A DNA stretch of 14,855 nt, from assembly GCA_026770585.1 (NCBI GenBank), contig MU646418.1, forward strand, positions 672,539 to 687,393. The letters run 5' to 3'. The translations under genes and the position numbers were made by a program. Position 1 is the stretch's first letter; each line of letters opens with the position of its first letter. The notes under the pieces were generated by a model, which worked only from the letters and a program-made list of their open reading frames with translations, searched no databases and was not told the origin of the DNA. Shown here piece by piece: positions 1-7,973 of this stretch. The stretch is from Baffinella frigidus (Eukaryota > Cryptophyceae > Cryptomonadales > Baffinellaceae).

Positions 1-2717
1 GGGAGGGGGGGGCTGCATGGAGGCTGGCTGGCTGGGAGAGGCGACAGGGCGGGGGGGGGTGCCTCCTGCAGGCCCTGGCAGGGAGAGGGGGCGCACCTCC
101 GGAGGGACCTCCCAGGTAGTCTCGCCATCGGCTTTGAAGAAGTAGCTGGACCCGTCGCTCATCATGGCCTCGCTCCACTCAGTGTTGTCGATCTTGGCTG
201 ACCTCAGCACCCGCGCAGGCTCGTCATCCTGTGGCGGGCAAACCCTCGCTCAGACTTTCACCAAAACACACACGCCCACACGCATCATGGCACAACGTTC
301 CTGAAGCGGGACAGCGCGTGCAGCCAGGAGGGTGTTCTAAGCATACAGTCCCGTGCAGGATGGCGGGATGCGCGAGAGGTGCGGGGCAAGGAGGTCGGCG
401 CAGGTTGGAGCAAGGGGGACAGGCGCAGGCCGGCGCAGTCTGGGCGTGCATGTGTGGGTTGGCGCAACCTTGGCGGGCGTGACGTCTTTGGTCTCTGCCG
501 AGGGAGCCTGCCCACCACGCACCCACCCAGGTCACGCCCGGCCATGCCATGCCACTGCCCCCACCTTCTCCCAGCCCAACATTTACGTCAACAACCTCCA
601 CCCCGTGCCGCACTCGCTGACCCTGTTGCCGATTCCCGAATCCATGCATCATGATAAGGGGATCCCTGAACCTGAATCCTTGGGCATGATCCATCCTGAA
701 AGATAATACAGAGACCTCAGGAACAGAGATGAGGCTTTGAGGTTTAGAGTACGATTTAGGGACTAGAGCCTAGAGACCAGAGACTAGAGACTAGAGACTA
801 GAGACTAGAGACTAGAGACTAGAGGCTCGATACCAGGAATAAAGAGATGAGGGATAAGTGAACGGCGATTGGTGATGAGAGATAAGGTTTGAGGAAGAGT
901 GGCAGACCTGGACGTGCGGCCCGCTGAAGCCCTCAGGTTTGTCCCAAGTCGTCACGCCCGTCGCACTGCCAGCCAAACACGCCTCCCCCGAGTGAGCGTG
1001 GTGCACTCCGCTGCGGTGTGCAGGGCAACGGGGTGCGCAGAGCAAAGGGAAGCGCGCTTCGCCGCGCCGCTCCGCAACGAGAGCGTCTGGTGGGGTACGC
1101 CGAATCACCTGTTGAAGTAGTAGACGCCGCCGTCGGCCGTCTGGGCAGCCACCCACACTCCTCCCTCCGCGTCGCCGTTCTCCTGGACAATCAGCTCCAG
1201 GCGACCCCCCTGTCATCCCACACGCGCGAGGGAGTCAGCCGCGTGCACGCCCGCCTCGCACGACAGGAAGGGCCCCCCTCGCAGGTGCTCCACTCCCGCA
1301 CACCGCAGATCTGCCAACTTTCGAGGGGCTTGGGGGGGAAGGGGGTGCTGGGCTGGTGGGGGGGCACCTCGGTCTCACGCGTGGTGTTGGCATCGATCTG
1401 GATCGCGTACGAGGCGGGGCGGATGGAGTCGTCCACGGACAGCACCTCCACCTCCCGCCTGCTCCCGTCCCGATCCGTGTACCAGCACCTGCTCCCCTTC
1501 TTGATTCCAGGACCTGGCGCGCCCTCCGGCGCGCCGTCCTCTCCGCCCGGCGCGCCTTGGTCGAAGCGGGAGCGTCGCGCGGCCCCATCCGCGTTGCGCT
1601 GCGGGGGCTTGGCAATCACCGCGCCCCTCTGCGCGCCGGAGCTCCCGGGCGCGGGCCCGTCCGCATCTACCTTGCTGGCCCGCCGCTCCGCAGCAAACCC
1701 TTGCAGCCACGCAGGAGGTCCCGTCGTGCCCGCATCCTCGGGCGGCCCGCCCGCTCCGGGCTGCGGCACTCCACCGGGAGGTGCCCCAGTTTGCTGCGGC
1801 GGGTGTTCGAGTGACCAGGCCTCCTGCGCCCGCTGATCCAGCGGGTGCGGGGCCTGCGCCCGCTGATCCATCGGGTGAGGGGCCGCAGGAGGCGGCATGC
1901 CTGCTGGAGGGGGCCCGGGAGGCGCTGGCGCATACCCGGAGCCGGGCGGCGCCCGCGCGGCTGCTGCCCAAGGGCTCGGGGCCGGCTGCGCCGGCTGAGG
2001 AGGGGGGCCTCCGTATCCCGGCGGGGGACCTCCGTATCCCTGCGGCGGTGGCGCTCCCCTTCCGTACGGAGCTGGCGGTCCTCCCTGCGGCGCAGATCCT
2101 CCCGGCGGCCCTGCCCTCCCATACTGCCCGGGAGGGCCATCCTGCGGCGGGTAGCCAGGAGGGGGGCCTCCCCTTCCGTAGGGAGCAGGCGGTGGTGCTG
2201 CACGTGCTGCACCGGGCGGCGGAGCTCCCCTGCCATATGGCCCGGGAGGGCCACCTTGCTGCGGCGGGTAGCCAGGAGGGGGCCCTCCCCGTCCGTAGGG
2301 ATCAGGCGGTCCTCCCTGCGGCGCCGATCCTCCCGGCCCAGCTCCCCTGCCATATGGCCCGGGAGGGCCACCTTGCTGCGGTGGGTAGCCAGGAGGGGGG
2401 CCTCCCCGTCCGTAGGGAGCAGGCGGTCCTCCCTGCTGCGCCGATCCTCCCGGCGGTCCACGAGCGGCACCAGGCGCCGGAGCCCCCCCTGCACCCCCGC
2501 CCGGAGGCCCTCGAGTGTCCCAGGGATGAGCCACGGGTCCTCCGCGTCCCGCAGATGAAGGATCGCCCCGCGCCTGGGGTGATCCGAGAGGAGCTCCGAG
2601 AGGTCCTCCAGGTGAGGGTCCGCGTTCCTGCCGAGCAGCTGGCTTTTTTGTGATCGAGGGACCGGGCCCACCCTCATCGGGAGGCCCGGATTCTCCGTCC
2701 CCAGTCCTCCAGCTCAT
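1..2717 (-). CDS. Pro/Gly-rich protein with Tudor-like patch and two WW domains (four exons, 3' end outside window)
   Basis: My exon model on the minus strand is 2717-1368, 1209-1109, 965-908 and 228-<1. All introns are GT-AG and the frame is kept throughout. The start ATG at 2717 has A at -3. Residues about 95-245 are GGPP.PYGRG.PPPGYPPQ repeats. Residues 406-455 (KKGSRCWYTDRDGS, SYAIQIDA, RETE|GGRLELI) resemble Tudor/SH3-like folds; this is inferred. WW1 spans residues 469-494: VWVAAQTADGGVYYFN, then ATGVTTWDKPEGF on the next exon, with W469, YYF, W491 and P494. WW2 is at about 521-545 (W521, SSYFF, TTWEVPPE). WW domains bind proline motifs, so the protein could bind itself or Pro-rich partners, as splicing and transcription adaptors do. 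That role is inference. I do not know the orthologue. The last visible exon is open to base 1, so the C-terminus is missing. Confidence 0.75.
229..907 (-). other. Large (679-bp) intron of the WW gene
   Basis: The donor follows CACGTCCAG and the acceptor is GCCCGCCACAG, with phase 0 on both sides. The intron carries a heptamer tandem repeat at 761-824. Open stretches on either strand here show no recognisable protein features. Confidence 0.65.
761..824. repeat. Heptanucleotide microsatellite (GACTAGA)n
   Basis: About eight near-perfect copies of a 7-bp unit. The left end is degenerate (ACTAGAGCCTAGAGACCAG). It lies within the third intron of the WW gene. Confidence 0.9.
1830..2450. repeat. 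Coding minisatellite for GGPPxPYGRGxPPPGYPPQ repeats
   Basis: GC-rich imperfect tandem and interspersed repeats within the first exon of the WW gene. On the plus strand, near-identical blocks recur at about 2150-2180, 2268-2300 and 2388-2420 (for example GGTAGCCAGGAGGGGG). The repeats keep other frames open on both strands. Confidence 0.8.
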
Positions 2718-3223
2718 CTTGGCGCCTGGGTGTCCGGCAAACGGAGTTGGTTGTGATGAGGTGCGCTCTTTCTATGGCGGAGATTACGCCACGTCCTGAT
2801 CCTCTTGTTCCGCTGACGCTCGAGGGGCCCGCTGGATCATGATGTTATCGAGGGTTGAGCTCAAACCTTTTTGTCTTGGCCGAAACTCGAATTTCGATGT
2901 TCGGCTGGGCGAAAGGGCCTAAGCTCCGCGTTTTTGACTTTTGGCAGTGTTGACTTTTGCTCCAAGGGATTTTTTGGTGGAGAGGACAGAGAGGGGAAGC
3001 TGCGACGAGCCGCAGGTCGCCTGACAGCCGACAGGGTAGTTCTGGCTTGCGCACGAAACGACGATCCTCGCATAATCGTGGTGCTGCGATTGAAGAGCAG
3101 TCTGCATCCTTGCAAGTATCCAACTATTGAGAATCTTCTCTCTCCCAATCATGAGAATAAGAGTGAATAGAATGCCTGCTCGATCCGAGACGACGTGCTG
3201 CACAGATGAAGCGTTCTGGGGGC
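2718..3223. other. Spacer upstream of the WW gene; no gene recognised
   Basis: GC content falls compared with the WW gene. Open frames of up to 99 codons occur on both strands, overlap each other and show no domain or codon pattern I can support. The region presumably holds the WW gene promoter and 5' leader, but I see no defined motif. Confidence 0.5.
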
Positions 3224-3492
3224 GCAGTGAGTTAGAGCGATCGTATATAGCGATGCCGGAGCGCAGAGCGAGATAGCCTGCACTCTAGGGATTTAGGATT
3301 GATTCAAGCCCGCCAACTTAACGGGACTCCTTGTTGTTAGTGGTATAGGAGGCGAAGCAAATGACGCAGTGAGCTAGAGGGAGCATGTATTGCGATGCTG
3401 GCACGCTGAGAGAGATAGCTGCACTGTTAGTGGTGCCCGAGGAGTGAGTTAAACCAGATGGGAGCATGTACAGCGATGCTGGAGCGCAGAGA
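3224..3492. repeat. Three diverged ~60-bp direct repeats
   Basis: Copies at about 3224-3285, 3365-3426 and 3440-3492 share the skeleton CGCAGTGAG..AGAG, GAGCATGTA..GCGATGC.GG and CGC.GAGAGAGATAGC.TGCACT. A GTTAGTGGT tract precedes copies 2 and 3 (3338 and 3426). Copy spacing is uneven, at about 140 and 75 bp. No coding meaning was seen. Confidence 0.65.
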
Positions 3493-3976
3493 CCATCCCC
3501 GCCCCAGCCTCCAGCCCACCCGGCACCACAGGGCGAACAGCGAATCTGTCCCTGCCTCTGCAGCTCATCTTTCGAGAAAGCACCTTGCTGACAATCCAGC
3601 GGTTTGGTTCGATTTTTATATATGAGACAGGAGGAGGGACCTGCATAACTGACTCGTGGAAAACCTCTCCTGCCAAACCCGAAACCCTAAACCCGGAAAC
3701 CAGACTTGATTGAGTTCACACACTTCCCGGAACGCTGTTCACGGTCTTCACATCGCAGAGCAAGATCGTAGCTCTGTCTGATTTTGTCGCACTAGGGTCT
3801 CCCCAAGTCTGTGAGACCAAATCAAGCGGGCGGGTGGGTGCGTGTGGGCACGCTGTGCGTGGCGGCGGTGGGGGCTTCGTTCTGAAGCGTGAGGCTGTTT
3901 TTGCAGGTACGCCGGTTGAAGCTCTCGCCTGGACGGCTACTGGGGGGGGTCCCACGTGGCAATAGGAAGTTGGAGG
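3493..3976. other. Upstream region of VMA21
   Basis: It contains a TATATA tract near 3615-3622, a short C-strand telomere-like patch at 3674-3702 (CCCGAAACCCTAAACCC) and a good 3' splice-site-like TGTTTTTGCAG ending at 3906. That site could be the end of a 5'-UTR intron, 70 bp before the VMA21 ATG. These are guesses from motif appearance. Confidence 0.35.
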
Positions 3977-4513
3977 ATGTCGTCGACTGCGATCTCGACT
4001 GCCGGGAAAATGCGGGCGCTCGCTGCCGAACCGGCGAACCGGCCGGCCATGTCGCTGCTTTTGCGCTCGACTATCGCGATGGTTGTCATGCCCATCGCGG
4101 TTTACTACCTCTGCTTCGAGCTGCTCCTTGCAAAAGGCGGAATCTGGGACTTGAGCGAGGATCTCAACTGGCGCGTCAACATAAGTGGCTTCGCATCCAT
4201 CGCTGCAGTCCAGGTCCGCACCCTCCTGCGGCACGGCGATTTGCCACGTGGCGTGCGTGTGATGGAGCGGGCAGCGCGATCCCTGCGGGTGACTCTCCCT
4301 AGGGGAAAACTGCACCGAATCCAACCAGCAACACCCGGGTTGGAGGCCCAGCGCGCAGAGCCTGCCGTCCCTGGCGTCAACAACAGTCAACACCTTGACA
4401 CCTCACGTCCCTGGCGTGCGCAGGTGGTGATCGCGACGCACGTGGTAGCGGCGTTCCGCTCCGACGAACAACAGTTCGCGCAGGAGAAGGCTGCGAAAGC
4501 CAAATACTCGTGA
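3977..4513 (+). CDS. VMA21: VMA21-type V-ATPase assembly membrane protein (two exons)
   Basis: Exons 3977-4213 and 4424-4513 give a 108-residue protein; yeast and human VMA21 are about 77 and 101 residues. VMA21 is a two-helix ER membrane chaperone that helps assemble the proteolipid ring and Vo sector of the V-ATPase. Helix 1 is residues about 27-52 (STIAMVVMPIAVYYLCFELL, matching the family pattern of a basic residue, hydrophobics, then MP..VYY). A short polar loop (GGIWDLSEDLNWRVN) follows. Helix 2 is residues about 69-90 (GFASIAAVQ, then VVIATHVVAAF from exon 2), ending in the usual AF..D (AFRSD). The C-terminus KAAKAKYS has lysines but no strict KKXX signal. The start ATG has A at -3. 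The frame is also open 21 bp upstream from a GTG, which I reject as the start. The junction CAG|GTCCGC..TGCGCAG|GTGGTG restores the helix. Confidence 0.82.
   Translation: MSSTAISTAGKMRALAAEPANRPAMSLLLRSTIAMVVMPIAVYYLCFELLLAKGGIWDLSEDLNWRVNISGFASIAAVQVRTLLRHGDLPRGVRVMERAARSLRVTLPRGKLHRIQPATPGLEAQRAEPAVPGVNNSQHLDTSRPWRAQVVIATHVVAAFRSDEQQFAQEKAAKAKYS
4214..4423 (+). other. VMA21 intron, 210 bp, stop-free in frame
   Basis: The GT-AG intron interrupts helix 2 between AVQ and VVI. It is exactly 70 codons long and has no stop in the VMA21 frame, so the unspliced reading is one continuous frame. Its translation is basic and polar, unlike the family. Both boundaries read CAG|GT. Confidence 0.75.
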
Positions 4514-4582
4514 TGCCTTCCGGGTTGGTCTTCTCGAAGGTGGTAGGAAAGCTGTGAGCCTCCAGGCGGGTCCTTTGGCTGC

Positions 4583-4643
4583 ACAGGGGTGTACCTCGCT
4601 CATAAGAAAGATGGGTTCTGAAAATGACCGCCGTATCTTTCTT
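4583..4643. mobile_element. Solo or decayed end of the AGGGGTACCTCGCTCATAAG inverted-repeat family
   Basis: ACAGGGGTGTACCTCGCTCA followed by TAAG matches the terminus of the full elements at 5023 and 9768, with a 2-bp insertion. An AAGAAAGAT/ATCTTTCTT stem (4604-4612 and 4635-4643) suggests a shortened or rearranged copy. Confidence 0.6.
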
Positions 4644-5003
4644 GAATATAAAAAAACGCGGGGGGGGGGATTCGCTTGCTGTTTCCTAACTCAAGATTTA
4701 AGAAAAACATGAACAACGCCCACCCCGGTCCTAATCCTCAGCCTCACCGCTTGCGCTGCCCTGGCTGCCCCCGCCTTCCCTCTAGAGCTGGCCAGTCCAA
4801 CCCCCCTCGCTTTTAGATGAATCCTCGTCCTCGCTGCGCTCACAGCTCTCACTGCTCTCTATGCTTTTGATGCCCCCCTCTTCCCTCGCCTAGCGATGTG
4901 CGATTTTTTTTGAAGAAGTTCGTGGAAAGGCCTGCCCTGTGGTTTTTATTTTTAAAGAACAAAATTGACAACACCTACAAAACGCCGTGTATATTATAAG
5001 AGT
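4644..5003. other. Spacer, no gene recognised
   Basis: This stretch holds homopolymer tracts (A7, G9, T8) and C/T-rich sequence at 4730-4900. I see no supported gene. It may contain the VMA21 3' end. Confidence 0.5.
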
Positions 5004-5157
5004 TGTTTCTTATGGACGAGGGACAGGGGTACATCGCTCATAACCTACCGCCGCTCCCCTAGGACCACCATAGGGCCCTCTAGGCATAGGCCTACTGTAC
5101 TGTAGGGTCCTAGGTGTGGGCATTTTTTTATGAGCGAGGTACCCCTGTACCCCTGTA
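5004..5157. mobile_element. Miniature inverted-repeat element (MITE-like), with an abutting fragment
   Basis: The left terminus ACAGGGGTACATCGCTCATA (5023) pairs with the right terminus TATGAGCGAGGTACCCCTGT (ending about 5148). The last unit, TACCCCTGTA, is duplicated. The core has CTAGGACCACCATAGGGCCC and GTAGGGTCCTAGG, as in the copy at 9768. GTTTCTTATGGACGAGG at 5004-5020 looks like the right end of another copy, so two elements may be nested or joined. There is no coding capacity. No clear target-site duplication was found. Confidence 0.8.
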
Positions 5158-5473
5158 ACCTGCAAGGCAGCTGGTCCACCGGAAGGCAAACAGCGTCAGG
5201 GAATGCCCTAGACCAAGTTGGCATGAGACAAACAATTCCCAAGACCAAGTTAGCATGAGAAGTTGCTGTACTGTCCTGCGCCTGATGGCCACCTGGGTGG
5301 CTTGATCCTATCTCTCACATTCCTCGAGTAGGCAGGCGTGCACTGGACCCATAGGGCCAGGTGGGCCCTGATGGCGAGCAGCAGTGCCACGACGCAACAT
5401 CGCCAACGGAGAACCCTCAGAGAGACAAATCGCAGATACATTTAATGCCCCTCACCATTACAATTGACACCCT
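5158..5473. other. Spacer, no gene recognised
   Basis: A short direct repeat occurs here (AGACCAAGTTGGCATGAGA near 5209, AGACCAAGTTAGCATGAGA near 5241). No reading frame looks coding. Confidence 0.5.
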
Positions 5474-5542
5474 CCAGCACGCTCGCACCCTACCCCATCC
5501 CCGCACGCTCGCACCCTACCCGATCCAGCACGCTCGCACCCC
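5474..5542. repeat. Tandem repeat, three ~26-bp units
   Basis: GCACGCTCGCACCC recurs at 5477, 5503 and 5528, with linkers TACCCCATCCCC and TACCCGATCCA. Confidence 0.9.
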
Positions 5543-5611
5543 AAGTCACCGCTTGGGAGACGAGGTCGCCGCTAGCACCGTTTGCGAATTGCGGAACCTG
5601 ATTTCGGGTGT

Positions 5612-6128
5612 GTGTTAAGGTTTGACGGTAGAGGGTTTAGGGGTTGGGGTGTGCGGTTTATGATTTGGGGTTTGGGGTTCAGGATTTCCGGGCAGAGGGT
5701 TTGAGAATACGGGTTGGATTAAGAATTGAGGGTGTGGGGTGGTCTACGTTCAGAGTTTAGGGTTTTGGGGTTGAGGGTTGAGTTCAACGTTTAGGGTTTG
5801 AGTTTAGGATTCAGAGTTTAGGGTTCAGGGTGTGGGGTTTAACTTGTTGGTGATCGTCATCATCGATTTCTCGGCAATGCCTGGTTGAGCGTTTGGGGTT
5901 TAGGTGTCAGGGTTGAGGGTTGAGGGTTCAGGGTTCAGGGTTCAGGGTTTGGTATTCAGATTTAAGAGTTGAGGGTTCAATGGAGTGTCAGGTTCAGGGT
6001 TCAGGGTTTAGGGTTGCGGGCTTAGGGTTCAGTGTTGAGGGTGCAAGGTTAAGAGTTAAGGGTTTAGGGTTTAGGGTTTAGGGTTCAGGGGTTAGAGTTT
6101 AGGGATTAGGGTTCAGGGTGTAGGGTTT
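5612..6128 (+). repeat. Degenerate telomere-like array (TTTAGGG/TTCAGGG)
   Basis: About 500 bp of G-strand GGGTTTAGGG, GGGTTCAGGG, GGGTTGAGGG and GAGTTTAGGG variants. The longest exact tract, GGGTTTAGGGTTTAGGG, is near 6059-6085. The array is interrupted by about 45 bp of unique sequence at 5844-5889. It is interstitial, with gene-bearing DNA on both sides. Confidence 0.9.
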
Positions 6129-6238
6129 TCACCTGTTGTCAGATAGTTGGGGTTGCCCTTTGGCACTTGGGTTCGCGTGAGCTTCGCGACGCTGCTGTTC
6201 GTCTTCTGCGTCATTGTGTGGCAGTAGTTCACCTGTTC

Positions 6239-6318
6239 GCCCAAAGTCAACTCGTTAGCCCAAAGTCAACTCGTTAACTTTCAAGGGCCAAAGTCAACTC
6301 GTTAACTTACAAGGGCCA
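6239..6318. repeat. Three tandem copies containing AAAGTCAACTCGTTA
   Basis: GCCCAAAGTCAACTCGTTA occurs at 6239 and 6258, and GGCCAAAGTCAACTCGTTAA at about 6287. The last two copies carry an ACTTtCAAGGGCC tail. Spacing is 19 and about 29 bp. Confidence 0.85.
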
Positions 6319-7087
6319 TCGGTTCACACTCCGTCCGTCACCCCCTTGCATCAACACCTTGCAACGCTTACTTGTCCTCTGATAAAGGTTGAATACGTCG
6401 TGCTCTCGGGCAAACATTTGAAAACCTTGCCACGCAAGGTTACAAGTGCGAATTTTCCGGATGTTGATTCTCAGAATGTGTACCAGATGCGTACGAGATA
6501 GCCGCCAAAAGTGAATGTCCGACCGGCAGAGTACAATCGTCAAACGCTCATTTGTTCCAGGAAAAGCGTAGGAACGCGAACCGTCGCCTTCTGAAAATTG
6601 CACGTGTCAGCTGGCGTGACCTGTGTTTCGTTTCCAACGCACAATGGTGCCTGCAAAGTGTGCAGGTAACCCCCCAGGATTATCTGATTCGGTCTAACAC
6701 CACTGGCTTCAGCAAAGAAAGCCTCGGAGAGCGATGGGAAACGTGCTCACCGACTCCTGCATCTGTTGGATGGAAGAGGACAGCGCCACCTGCATCGTAT
6801 CCCTCTCCGCCTGCCGACACCCACACCTCAACAAACGTCAGCCATGTGTGTCATCACGTGAACCTTCCCAAGCACCAAAACAGGGCTGCTTTGATTTGAG
6901 ATGGCATCCGACGCTCGGTAAGGTTGGAACGAAACACCAAACGAATGTTCTCTGTTCAGAGTTCTGAATCCCGCACTCCGACTGCTGGCGGACCTGGGAA
7001 AGGGATTGGAAATGGAATCGGAGGATTCGGCTTCCACCATGAATCGCACAGGAGGAGAAGGTGGACCGTCAATTCGTACCGTGCACC
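6319..7087. other. Stretch with no confident gene
   Basis: Open frames occur on both strands (98 codons minus at 6603-6307; 115 codons plus at 6552-6899), with no recognisable features. On the minus strand a strong 3' splice-site-like sequence, CCAATCCCTTTCCCAG, ends at 6994. The frame after it is open to a TGA at 6838-6840. It could be a second exon of the 7546 gene. Confidence 0.4.
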
Positions 7088-7546
7088 CTAGGAAGGCCCT
7101 GACAACAAACCAGCACTGATCGTCAGACCCCCTGAACTTTCTCGCGGGAACGGACGCTTTGGGGCAAGAATGACCTTGCACACCGCGTGGTGGGTCTTGA
7201 TACGATCCACCAATTTCTGTTTCTTGGCCAGCTCGCCATCGATGAAATCGCACTCCGCCTCGTCCGCATCGATCTGGTTCTGGCATGTCTTCCTCCTCTG
7301 CTGAAGAAACGCCATGACGCTGTCGAGACCCGACATGGCGACCTTGGCCACGTCGAGCGCCTGCGCCTGCTGCTTCTTCGAGGGCTTCAGCAGGCGGTCG
7401 AACGCCACCTGGTCGTGCGGGTTGTACACATACTTGTGGAGCAGGCGCGTGAGGCTCTCGTGCGCCGCCGCCTTCTCCCCCTCCTTGTGCGCGAAGTCCG
7501 TCTCCCCGTCACCCGTCTTAAGCCGCGCCCCCTTCGCTGCCGCCAT
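7088..7546 (-). CDS. Unrecognised helical/coiled-coil protein
   Basis: I do not recognise the family. The ATG at 7546 has an excellent context (ACAGCATGGCG), and the frame is open for 152 codons. The protein is charged and helical. It starts MAAAKGARLKTGDGETDF, then has a conserved-looking stretch with LTRLLHKYVYNPHD and FDRLLKPSKKQQAQALDVAK. Heptad-like sequence follows at residues about 75-115 (LDSVMAFLQQRRKTCQNQID, then DGELAKKQKLVDRIKTHH). No signal peptide or membrane segment was seen. The last ~28 residues (VILAPKRPFPRESS...) look less natural and follow a possible donor AAG|GTCATT. The true C-terminus may therefore come from an exon near 6993-6838. The gene is head-to-head with the FAM13-like gene, ATGs about 430 bp apart. 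Confidence 0.6.
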   Translation of the reverse strand: MAAAKGARLKTGDGETDFAHKEGEKAAAHESLTRLLHKYVYNPHDQVAFDRLLKPSKKQQAQALDVAKVAMSGLDSVMAFLQQRRKTCQNQIDADEAECDFIDGELAKKQKLVDRIKTHHAVCKVILAPKRPFPRESSGGLTISAGLLSGPS

Positions 7547-7973
7547 GCTGTCAAGCCGCCGCCCTCCGGATGACCGTTTTTGTAGCGCTCCAGGTTTCAG
7601 TCAACTTTCTGAATCGGAGTTTCCCATTCCCGAGGGAGGGAGAACCAGGGTCCCTCTGCTCGCGGCTGCTTCTTCCTCGTGGCGTCAGTGCAGTGACAAT
7701 CCGAGTCGCCGGCACCCGCTGGACTGTGCCAGAACGCTCGGGGCTCAGGGTTGCCAGGGGCCAGAGGGGGGCTGGTGGGGTCGTGGGCTGCTTCACGCTC
7801 ACCGCGCGCCAGCTGGAGGAAATGACCACGCAGCCCTGTGTCGCTTGGATTCAGAGCTCGTGACCGTCAGCTGCGGCCAGCTGGTGGCTGTCTGGGAAGG
7901 CGTGGGGGGCCTGGGGAGATTGCCGAGCGCGTATCACGTTGAACTGGGGCGGCGCGGATTGTGATTGTGTGCA
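7547..7973. promoter_or_regulatory. Putative bidirectional promoter region
   Basis: This 427-bp GC-rich spacer lies between two divergent start codons (7546 minus and 7974 plus). It presumably holds both 5' leaders. I see no clear TATA box. The open frames crossing it on both strands look incidental. Confidence 0.4.

Noticed and set aside
1781-2653. Plus-strand 290-codon open frame opposite the WW gene
   Set aside because: It is an echo of the GC-rich repeat. It has no domain, while the minus frame continues into Tudor-like and WW motifs across splice junctions.
3956-3976. Upstream extension of VMA21 from GTG at 3956
   Set aside because: GTG starts are not expected in nuclear genes. The ATG at 3977 has good context and gives a length near the family's.
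5474-6318. CRISPR-like reading of the spaced repeats
   Set aside because: Spacing is irregular, units are degenerate, and the context is eukaryotic with introns and no cas genes.
6552-6967. Plus-strand frames with Cys/His-rich text (DSCICWMEE..CRHPHLNKRQPC)
   Set aside because: The Cys/His spacing fits no zinc-finger or RING pattern I can defend, and there is no splice or codon support.
7314-7964. Plus-strand 216-codon open frame antisense to the coiled-coil gene
   Set aside because: Its first part is the antisense shadow of the 7546 gene, and the rest crosses the presumed divergent promoter with no protein-like features.
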